Below are positions 1 to 5,196 of a stretch of 5,524 nucleotides of DNA, piece by piece; position 1 is the first letter of the stretch; each line of letters begins with the position of its first letter. A program made the position numbers and the translations under genes. Below the pieces are notes generated by a model, which saw only the letters and a list, made by a program, of their open reading frames with translations, did no database searches and was not told the origin of the DNA. This DNA is from Bog-159 sp049514955 (lineage in GTDB: Bacteria > Acidobacteriota > Terriglobia > Bryobacterales > Bryobacteraceae): assembly GCA_049514955.1 (NCBI GenBank), contig JBEKUO010000528.1:1-5524 (forward strand), given 5' to 3'.

Positions 1-649
1 CCTGACTCTGGCCGCCTGGTCCAAACCGGCCAACGACCTGGAGGCGGTGCTGGCCCGCATCGACAAGGCCGGCGCCGCCTTCAAGGGCATGTCCGCCCAA
101 GCGCGCCGGCTGTCGCATACCGACGTCATCAATGAAGACAATGTGGATTCCGGCACCATGCTGCTCAAACGTTCCCGGGCTCGGGACATGCGCATGCTCG
201 TCAATCTCACGCAGCCCGACCCAAAGACCGTCGCACTGCAGGGTAGGAAGCTGGAAGTCTACTACCCGAAGATGAAGACCGTGCAGGAGTACGATGTTGG
301 CAAGAGCCGGGAGTTGCTGGATCAGTTCTTCCTGCTGGGCTTCGGCACTTCGCGCGCGGATCTCCTGAGCGCGTACACCATCCGGCTCGTGGGCCAGGAT
401 ACGGTCGACGGCCAAAAAACCGAACGCCTGGAACTAATCCCGAAATCAAAAGAGGTTAGGCAGCATCTAAACAGACTTGAGCTTTGGATTTCCGAGGGTG
501 GCTACCCCATTCAGCAGAAATTTTACCTTCCGGGAGGGGACTACATGCTGGTTACGTATTCGGATATGAAGATAAACCCGGACTTGCCGGAAGCGGCCCT
601 GAAATTGCAACTCCCGAAGAATGTCAAGCGGGAATACCCGCAAAAGTGA
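1..649 (+). CDS. LolA-like outer-membrane lipoprotein-sorting protein (5' truncated)
   Basis: This is the C-terminal 215 residues of a periplasmic protein of the LolA/LolB-like family, whose members hold lipid or lipoprotein acyl chains in a half-barrel and move them between membranes. The frame is open from base 2, so the true start lies left of the window. The first visible residues (LTLAAWSKPANDLEAVLARID) look like the end of a signal peptide followed by the usual first helix of the mature protein. A GTG at 47 is in frame but falls inside this helix and is not a likely start. After it come alternating beta strands typical of the family: LLKRSRARDMRM, GRKLEVYYPKMKTVQEYD, an LLGFG segment, and VDGQKTERLELIPKS, then LELWISEGGYPIQQKFYLP and a terminal strand ending LKLQLPKNVKREYPQK. 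The match is to the general LolA-like fold. Whether it serves the classical Lol pathway or another lipid carrier role cannot be told from sequence. The next gene follows after 25 bases and is probably co-transcribed. Confidence 0.82.
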   Translation, partial: LTLAAWSKPANDLEAVLARIDKAGAAFKGMSAQARRLSHTDVINEDNVDSGTMLLKRSRARDMRMLVNLTQPDPKTVALQGRKLEVYYPKMKTVQEYDVGKSRELLDQFFLLGFGTSRADLLSAYTIRLVGQDTVDGQKTERLELIPKSKEVRQHLNRLELWISEGGYPIQQKFYLPGGDYMLVTYSDMKINPDLPEAALKLQLPKNVKREYPQK

Positions 650-674
650 GTCCGACCAGGCGAAGACCAGGCGC

Positions 675-1766
675 ATGGAATCGACTTCAAACAGAAACCG
701 GCTGCTGTATCTGGACTGGCTGCGCGGCGTGGCGGGAATCATCATGCTGCAAGGCCACGTATTCCAGTCTTTCTTGAAGCCGGAGCTGCGCGGCGGCGCG
801 AGCTACATGCTCTCCCAGTTCTTTGGGGGCATGCCGCCAGCCATATTCCTGTTTTTGACCGGTATCACGCTGGCGTTTCTGATGCACAGCCTGGAGCGAA
901 AAGGACTGTCGCCCCGCAGCCGGATCACCGGCACGCTCCGCCGCGCCGGGTACCTATTCGGGATTGCCTTCGTGTTCCGGCTGCAACTCTGGCTCTTCAG
1001 TTGGCCCAGCCCGTGGACCAACCTGTTCAAGGTCGACATTTTGAATTGTATGGGCGTGGGCATCGCGCTGCTGTCGGTAATGGCGCTATTCACCACCGCC
1101 CAGAGGGCGCGGATTTGCGCGGCATTGGGACTGCTGATCGCCGGTGTCTCGCCGCTGTTCTCGCAGATTAACTGGTCGGGCGTGCCGTGGATCGTGAAGG
1201 CCTATCTCGCTCCGGATTACAACTATTTCAGCTTGTTCCCGTGGGCCGCCTACCTGGCCTTCGGCATGAGCGCGGGCAGCCTGCTCCGCCTCTTGAAACC
1301 GGAGCAGCTCGATCGCGCGATGCAGTGGAGCGCGTTGCTGGGCATCGCCATGGTGGTGACCGCGCGCTACTTCGCCAATCTCCCCTTTTCCATTTATCCG
1401 AAGTCCGAGTTCTGGCTGGATAGCCCGGCACAGGTGCTGATTAAACAGGGCGTCACGCTGGCGATGCTGGCGCTAGCTTATCTTTGGACGCAATACGCCG
1501 CGGCCCCCGGTTGGAGCTGGGTACGGCAGTTCGGCACGGCTTCGCTGTTGGTTTACTGGGTGCACATCGAGCTGGTGTACGGGCGCTGGCTGCCATTCTG
1601 CAAGAACAACCTGGATGTGGGCCAAACTGTGCTGGCGTCTTTTGTGGTGATCGCGCTGATGCTTCTGCTGGCTGTAGGCAAGACTTATCGAAAAGATGTG
1701 GCGGCCTATCTCTCGGCGTGGCGCTGGTCGCAGTTCCCCAAGCCGGATCGCGTGCCTGCGGATTAG
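675..1766 (+). CDS. Polytopic membrane acyltransferase, DUF1624/HGSNAT-like (YeiB superfamily)
   Basis: This 363-residue integral inner-membrane protein has about ten hydrophobic segments (roughly 14-32, 49-71, 92-108, 121-140, 147-163, 185-207, 217-233, 253-273, 285-303 and 316-336). Near the N-terminus it has LDWLRG (residues 13-18), with His28 at the end of the first helix. It then has FLFLTG (58-63), KVDILNCMGVGI (119-130) and a late LLVYWVHIELVYG helix (291-303). These resemble the heparan-alpha-glucosaminide N-acetyltransferase catalytic domain, whose members move acyl groups across the membrane onto sugars, with the early His as the proposed acyl carrier. The substrate here is unknown; a cell-envelope sugar is a guess. 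I prefer the ATG at 675, just before the RNRLLYLDWLRG motif and 25 bases after the upstream stop. An in-frame ATG at 621 would add 18 charged residues and overlap the LolA-like gene by 29 bases. The Shine-Dalgarno before 675 is weak (AGG at 668-670). A related Acyltransferase_3 protein is the main alternative. Confidence 0.78.
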   Translation: MESTSNRNRLLYLDWLRGVAGIIMLQGHVFQSFLKPELRGGASYMLSQFFGGMPPAIFLFLTGITLAFLMHSLERKGLSPRSRITGTLRRAGYLFGIAFVFRLQLWLFSWPSPWTNLFKVDILNCMGVGIALLSVMALFTTAQRARICAALGLLIAGVSPLFSQINWSGVPWIVKAYLAPDYNYFSLFPWAAYLAFGMSAGSLLRLLKPEQLDRAMQWSALLGIAMVVTARYFANLPFSIYPKSEFWLDSPAQVLIKQGVTLAMLALAYLWTQYAAAPGWSWVRQFGTASLLVYWVHIELVYGRWLPFCKNNLDVGQTVLASFVVIALMLLLAVGKTYRKDVAAYLSAWRWSQFPKPDRVPAD

Positions 1767-1779
1767 CCAGGCCGCAGAC

Positions 1780-2166
1780 TCAGTGCTCTCCCAACAGGCT
1801 GAATAGCAGCACTGCCAGCACGATCGACGTAATCGCCACGTACGCTCGGTCGCGCTGCAGAAAAAACGCCACCACCGAAAAGGCTACGCGCGCTACCGGC
1901 GTCGCGATCAGCAGCACGAGTCCGAACTGGATCACTCTGCGGCAATGGAAACCCGGAATCCCGCCCACGATTCCCCGGACGTTGCGGAGGTAGGCGGGCT
2001 CGCCCAGGAAGACGTGATAGCTGGGAGCGGTGGTTCCGTATTGAATGAGATACCAGACGCCGCCGGCAGCCACCACAGCCGCCGACAGCATCACGCCGCC
2101 GCGCAGCAGCGTGCCGATAATCTCATCTACTTCCTGATCGGTCATGCGCGCCCGTTGAGTGGCCAT
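1780..2166 (-). CDS. DUF1634 family small membrane protein
   Basis: This 128-residue protein has three predicted membrane helices (about 22-42, 78-100 and 107-125). Its N-terminal helix starts with EIIGTLLRGGVMLSAAVV, and it has a C-terminal pair LLIATPVARVAFSVVAFFLQRDRAYVAI then a final hydrophobic stretch. The ATPVARV turn followed by a charged QRDRAYV loop is characteristic of DUF1634, a family of unknown function. From general knowledge, DUF1634 genes recur next to TSUP permeases, as here, so it may be an accessory subunit of the upstream transporter; that role is inferred. I chose the ATG at 2166 because AGGGAG (2175-2180) lies 8 bases upstream and the protein then begins close to the conserved helix. 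A longer frame from 2256 overlaps the permease stop in an ATGA arrangement, but it would add 30 residues rich in Gly, Pro and Arg that do not look like part of the family. The gene ends 13 bases from the convergent acyltransferase gene. Confidence 0.8.
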   Translation of the reverse strand: MATQRARMTDQEVDEIIGTLLRGGVMLSAAVVAAGGVWYLIQYGTTAPSYHVFLGEPAYLRNVRGIVGGIPGFHCRRVIQFGLVLLIATPVARVAFSVVAFFLQRDRAYVAITSIVLAVLLFSLLGEH

Positions 2167-2174
2167 TTGCCGAA

Positions 2175-2180
2175 CTCCCT
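2175..2180 (-). promoter_or_regulatory. Shine-Dalgarno deciding the DUF1634 start
   Basis: On the minus strand this reads AGGGAG and sits 8 bases before the ATG at 2166. It supports the 128-residue form over the 158-residue form starting at 2256. The permease gene uses the same core at the same spacing. Confidence 0.7.
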
Positions 2181-2252
2181 TGGGGCGGATCGAAAACGGA
2201 TCGCCGTGTCGCCCGCCAGCCCTAGCCCCCAGCCCCGGCGGCCCAAAGGCCA

Positions 2253-3089
2253 TCATAGCCTTCCCGTCACGCCGCTGTAGATCATCTCGATGGCCAGCAC
2301 GCCCACCACCAGGCCAAAAAGAAGCCGCAGCGCCTTGGTAGGGGCTCCTGCCAGCAGGCGCGCGCCCAGCATCGACCCGGCCAGCACACCCAGCATCACC
2401 GGCATGGTTAGTCCTGGATCGATGTATCCGCGGTTCAGATAGACGCCCGCGCTGGCGGCGGCCGTCACGCCGATCATGAAGTTGCTGGTGGTGGTGGACA
2501 CTTTGAAGGGGATGCGCATGGCACGGTCCATGGCGATCACCTTGAGCGCGCCAGAGCCGATGCCCAGCAAACCCGAAAGCGCTCCGGCCACGAACATCAG
2601 GCCGAAGCCGGTTTTCACATGGCTGACCTTGTATGATTTCGGACCCTGCGGCGTGGGATAGCTGCCAGCCAAGCGCAGGCGCCCGGCGAGCGCATCGGGC
2701 GGTTCATCCGGCCGCGGCGCGCCGTGGCTGAGCGTAGAGAGCCAGGCCGAGTAGAGCAGCACCACGCCGAACACCACGCCCAGTTGGGATGCGGGGATCT
2801 TCGCCGCGGCGAAGGCGCCGCACACCGCGCCCACGGTGGTGGCGATCTCCAGAAACATGCCGATGCGAATGTTCGAGAAGCCTTCCCGCACATACGCCGC
2901 CGCCGCTCCCGATGAGGTGGCGATCACCGATACCAGCGTTGCTCCAATTGCGTAGTGCAGATCGACGCCCAACAGCAGCACCAGGACGGGGGTAAGCACA
3001 ACGCCACCGCCCAATCCTGTCAGCGCGCCCAGAAAGCCCGCCGCTCCCGAGATGAGGCCCACCAGCGCCGTGAATTCCAGTACGTTCAA
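2253..3089 (-). CDS. TSUP family (TauE/SafE) sulfite/anion exporter-like permease
   Basis: This 278-residue polytopic inner-membrane protein belongs to the TSUP family. Characterised members export or import sulfite, sulfoacetate, taurine-derived anions or other organosulfur compounds; the substrate cannot be read from sequence. The family's internal duplication is visible. The first half has GLGGGVVLTPVLVLLLGV (residues 25-42) then HYAIGATLVSVIATSSGAAA (45-64). The second half has LSGLLGIGSGALKVIAM (171-187) then STTTSNFMIGVTAAASAG (198-215). Seven or eight hydrophobic segments are present, with a hydrophilic loop at about 122-158 between the halves. The start is placed at a TTG at 3089, preceded by GAGGGAG with an 8-base spacer, which gives the usual family length. 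An in-frame ATG at 3209 would add 40 residues rich in Arg and aromatic residues from the intergenic region. The DUF1634 gene follows 86 bases downstream on the same strand. The gene is divergent from the Tol operon. Confidence 0.88.
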   Translation of the reverse strand: MNVLEFTALVGLISGAAGFLGALTGLGGGVVLTPVLVLLLGVDLHYAIGATLVSVIATSSGAAAAYVREGFSNIRIGMFLEIATTVGAVCGAFAAAKIPASQLGVVFGVVLLYSAWLSTLSHGAPRPDEPPDALAGRLRLAGSYPTPQGPKSYKVSHVKTGFGLMFVAGALSGLLGIGSGALKVIAMDRAMRIPFKVSTTTSNFMIGVTAAASAGVYLNRGYIDPGLTMPVMLGVLAGSMLGARLLAGAPTKALRLLFGLVVGVLAIEMIYSGVTGRL

Positions 3090-3097
3090 AACGCGCG

Positions 3098-3104
3098 CTC
3101 CCTC
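3098..3104 (-). promoter_or_regulatory. Shine-Dalgarno deciding the TTG start of the TSUP gene
   Basis: On the minus strand this reads GAGGGAG, a strong anti-16S match, 8 bases before the TTG at 3089. No ATG or GTG at a comparable distance gives a sensible membrane-protein N-terminus, so the site fixes the start. Confidence 0.72.
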
Positions 3105-3138
3105 GGTAGCCGCGAAGCATCGGGCATAAGGCCGGGTT

Positions 3139-3158
3139 GACAGACGAAAGCGTCTGTC
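3139..3158. repeat. Perfect 8-bp inverted repeat with a 4-base loop
   Basis: The arms GACAGACG (3139-3146) and CGTCTGTC (3151-3158) are exact reverse complements separated by AAAG. There is no following T-run, so it is not a standard intrinsic terminator in either direction. It could be an operator, a hairpin in the leader of the permease mRNA, or one copy of a dispersed REP-like palindrome. The sequence alone does not decide between them. Confidence 0.6.
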
Positions 3159-3177
3159 CCACCTCGACGCCAACCGG

Positions 3178-3183
3178 TATAAC
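3178..3183 (+). promoter_or_regulatory. Candidate -10 box for the Tol operon
   Basis: TATAAC matches the sigma-70 -10 consensus at five of six positions and lies about 90 bases before the tolQ TTG. No good -35 box is found 16-18 bases upstream (TGTCCC is the nearest). The same spot read on the minus strand gives TGTTATACC, an extended -10-like motif, so it could instead serve the permease gene. This is a weak call. Confidence 0.3.
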
Positions 3184-3264
3184 AGTCTGCCATTCATACC
3201 AAGATACACGCGATCCGCTCGTCTTTTCCCGTTCTCGCTGCGTCCTTGTGTTAGAGTTTGAAGT

Positions 3265-3269
3265 AGGAG
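3265..3269 (+). promoter_or_regulatory. Shine-Dalgarno deciding the TTG start of tolQ
   Basis: AGGAG lies 5 bases before the TTG at 3275. It places the start so that TolQ has the usual length of about 230 residues, instead of carrying a 46-residue extension from the TTG at 3137. Confidence 0.72.
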
Positions 3270-3274
3270 ATCGT

Positions 3275-3958
3275 TTGACGCCTGAAGCGGCTGCGTTACT
3301 TCTGCAGATCAACATCTGGGAAATGGTTGGCCGCGGCGGACCACTGACGATCGCCGTTCTGGCCATCCTTCTGATTTTTTCCGTTTTCTCCTGGGCCATC
3401 ATCTTTGCGAAATGGAGCACCTTCCGCACCGCCCGGTCGGCCGATGCGCGCTTCCTGCGCGCCTTCCGTAAGGCCGCCGGCCTGGACGCCGTCATGGTGG
3501 CAAGCGAGCAGTTCAAGCCCGCGCCGCTGGTTTCGGTGTTCGAGTTCGGATACGAAGAAGTTCACCGCCAGGTCAAGGCACGCGGCACGGTCAGCAACAA
3601 GCTCGCGCTCGAGCGCTCGCTGCAGCTTGGCATCAGCGAGGAGCTCGCCAAGCTCGAGCGCAACATGAGCTGGCTGGCCACCGCGGCGTCGGTCAGTCCG
3701 TTCATCGGCCTTTTCGGAACTGTGCTCGGCATCATTCGTGCGTTTCAGGATCTCGGGATGCAGGGCAGCGCCAGCCTGCGCGCCGTGGCGCCCGGGATCG
3801 CGGAGGCGCTGATCGCCACCGCCGTCGGACTCGCCGCGGCCATCCCGGCCGCCATCTTCTACAATCACTTCAGCCATAACATTCGGGAGATCGGCGCCCG
3901 CATGGACGACTTCTCGCTCGAGTTCCTCAACATGGCCGAGCGGAGTTTCGGGGAGTAA
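3275..3958 (+). CDS. tolQ: Tol-Pal proton channel subunit TolQ (MotA/TolQ/ExbB family)
   Basis: This is the inner-membrane motor subunit that, with TolR, uses the proton motive force to drive TolA during envelope constriction and outer-membrane maintenance. The 227-residue protein has three helices: about 23-45, 132-156 and 174-196, with a large cytoplasmic loop between the first two. The signature segments are WLATAASVSPFIGLFGTVLG (133-152) and GIAEALIATAVGLAAAIPA (174-192). They contain Thr149, Glu177 and Thr182, which align by eye with the channel-lining residues of ExbB/TolQ. Translation from TTG at 3275 is supported by AGGAG 5 bases upstream. A longer in-frame reading back to 3137 crosses the intergenic hairpin and is rejected. 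ExbB is the paralogous alternative; the tolB gene downstream favours TolQ. tolR starts 3 bases after the stop. Confidence 0.93.
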   Translation: MTPEAAALLLQINIWEMVGRGGPLTIAVLAILLIFSVFSWAIIFAKWSTFRTARSADARFLRAFRKAAGLDAVMVASEQFKPAPLVSVFEFGYEEVHRQVKARGTVSNKLALERSLQLGISEELAKLERNMSWLATAASVSPFIGLFGTVLGIIRAFQDLGMQGSASLRAVAPGIAEALIATAVGLAAAIPAAIFYNHFSHNIREIGARMDDFSLEFLNMAERSFGE

Positions 3959-3961
3959 AGC

Positions 3962-4408
3962 GTGGCGATCTCGATCAATAGCGGCGGTAACTCCCGGTCA
4001 CGCCGGCGGGCTTATTCCGGCGCAATCTCCGAGATCAATGTCACTCCATTCGTGGACGTGATGCTGGTGCTGCTCATCATCTTCATGCTGACGGCCCACG
4101 TGATGGAGTTCGGCATCGAGGTGGACGTTCCCAAGGTACGCACGGTAAAGGACAGCGCCAAGGAACTGCCGGTAGTCAACATAACCAAAGACGGCACTCT
4201 GTACTTGAACGAGACGGAGGTCAACATCAACGACCTACCGGCAGAAATCGCGCGGCGTTTCGTGGGCGCCAAGGCCGTCTACCTGCGCGCGGATAAGGAC
4301 ACAGTTTGGGAGCCCATCGCCCAGGTCATGAGCGAACTGGGCGCCGCCAAACTGCAGGTCAACGCGGTGACGAAGCCGGAGGACCTCGCGGACAAGAGGC
4401 GCAAGTAA
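3962..4408 (+). CDS. tolR: Tol-Pal proton channel subunit TolR (ExbD/TolR family)
   Basis: TolR is the single-span partner of TolQ, anchored in the inner membrane with a periplasmic domain. The 148-residue protein has a short basic N-terminus, then EINVTPFVDVMLVLLIIFML (24-43). Asp32 in this segment corresponds to the essential proton-carrying aspartate of TolR/ExbD. The periplasmic domain runs from about 48 to 148. It shows the usual LPVVNITKDGTLYLNE strand and hairpin (69-84) and the AVYLRADKDTVWEPIAQVM segment (105-123). The start is GTG at 3962, preceded by GGGGAG (3950-3955) inside the end of tolQ with 6 bases of spacing. The stop TAA shares its last base with the ATG of the next gene, so translation is probably coupled. 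Confidence 0.94.
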   Translation: MAISINSGGNSRSRRRAYSGAISEINVTPFVDVMLVLLIIFMLTAHVMEFGIEVDVPKVRTVKDSAKELPVVNITKDGTLYLNETEVNINDLPAEIARRFVGAKAVYLRADKDTVWEPIAQVMSELGAAKLQVNAVTKPEDLADKRRK

Positions 4409-5196
4409 TGGCGCACGCGGACATCCTGGATCAGCCGGATTCGCTCGGCAAGCCGCTATTGGGATCCCTGGCGCTGCATGGGGCGGTTTTTGGCGTGCTG
4501 CTGCTGGGGGGAGTGGCGCTCACCGGCCATCGTGAGATGTGGGGCGAGGCGAATTCCGGCGGCCCCGGCACTGTGGCCATTACGGTGGTGAACAAGATTC
4601 CACTGCCCTCGCGAGCCGGCATTGTCAATCCGCTGGCGAACCCAACCGAGTCGGCCGTACCCACGCCCCCGCCCGCTGCCAAGGCGCAGAAGCAAGTGGC
4701 GCCCGAGGAACCGGACGCCATCCCGATCAAGAGCCGCGCCAACCAGAAGCCCGCGGCAGTGGCCAAGTCCGCGCAGAATACGTGGCGCGCGAAACAGCAG
4801 GATCGCCCCAACCAGCTTTACAACGATTCGGGTCAGGCGCTGGTTTCAAACATGATCGGCCAGACCGGCTCCGGCGGTGTGGGCATAGGAGAAGGCTCGC
4901 CCTTCGGCAATCGTTTCGGCAACTACGTCACGATCCTGCGGCAGCGCGTGGCCGAGAAGTGGCACACCGGAGACGTCGATCCGCGCATCAAGACCGCGCC
5001 GCCCGTGATCGTCACCTTCGATCTGCAGCGCGACGGTTCGGTGCGCAATGTGCGCGTCGCGCAGAGCAGCGGAAACTCCGTACTGGACTACTCCGCGCAG
5101 CGCGCGATTTACGATGCCAGCCCCTTGCCCGCCCTGCCCTCCGCTTATGAACGCAACGACGCCACTATCGAATTTTGGTTTGAGTTGAGGCGCTAA
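4408..5196 (+). CDS. tolA: TonB/TolA-like energy transducer of the Tol operon
   Basis: This is the inner-membrane-anchored periplasmic protein expected to carry force from TolQR to the outer membrane. The 262-residue protein has a cytoplasmic stretch of about 16 residues and one helix (17-39). A Pro/Ala/Lys-rich linker runs from about 66 to 135, followed by a Gly-rich patch (152-163) and a TonB/TolA C-terminal domain (about 168-262). Ser20 and His24 at the start of the helix keep the Ser-x3-His spacing by which TonB and TolA engage their motor. The C-terminal domain has PPVIVTFDLQRDGSVRNVRV then SSGNSVLDYSAQRAI and LPALP, a clear TonB-domain pattern. At 262 residues it is much shorter than E. 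coli TolA (about 420) and lacks its long helical domain. It is named tolA from operon position; by domain it could equally be annotated tonB. AGAGG (4395-4399) precedes the ATG by 8 bases. Confidence 0.87.
   Translation: MAHADILDQPDSLGKPLLGSLALHGAVFGVLLLGGVALTGHREMWGEANSGGPGTVAITVVNKIPLPSRAGIVNPLANPTESAVPTPPPAAKAQKQVAPEEPDAIPIKSRANQKPAAVAKSAQNTWRAKQQDRPNQLYNDSGQALVSNMIGQTGSGGVGIGEGSPFGNRFGNYVTILRQRVAEKWHTGDVDPRIKTAPPVIVTFDLQRDGSVRNVRVAQSSGNSVLDYSAQRAIYDASPLPALPSAYERNDATIEFWFELRR

Larger units (their letters stand above)
3090..3274. promoter_or_regulatory. Divergent intergenic region between the TSUP unit and the Tol operon
   Basis: These 185 bases lie between two divergent translation starts and must hold the promoters for both units unless transcription enters from further out. 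Within it I see a perfect hairpin at 3139-3158, a TATAAC box at 3178-3183, and Shine-Dalgarno sites at each end. The stretch is clearly richer in A and T around 3178-3210 than the flanking genes. The frame of tolQ stays open upstream to 3137 and the frame of the permease to 3209, but neither extension looks like a conserved protein. Confidence 0.7.

Noticed and set aside
621..674. Earlier ATG for the acyltransferase, overlapping the LolA-like gene by 29 bases.
   Set aside because: The added 18 residues are polar and charged. The ATG at 675 lies just before the conserved first helix and after the upstream stop. The choice is not certain, because neither start has a strong Shine-Dalgarno.
1484..1993. 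A 169-codon open frame on the plus strand, across the acyltransferase end and the DUF1634 gene.
   Set aside because: It runs through two supported genes in the wrong frame and strand and has no domain pattern.
3137..3142. TTGACA, a perfect -35 consensus, in the divergent spacer.
   Set aside because: No -10-like hexamer lies 16-18 bases downstream (the sequence there is CACCTC/ACCTCG). The TATAAC box is 35 bases away, and the hexamer overlaps the hairpin arm. Not called as a promoter.
2704..3516. A 270-codon open frame on the minus strand, crossing the permease gene, the spacer and the start of tolQ.
   Set aside because: It is an out-of-frame shadow of GC-rich coding DNA. It is rich in Arg/Ala/Gly with no domain pattern, and it spans two well-supported genes and their regulatory spacer.
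3296..3877. A 193-codon open frame on the minus strand, opposite tolQ.
   Set aside because: It is antisense to the conserved TolQ channel segments, and its composition (Gly, Arg, Asp, His) shows no family pattern.
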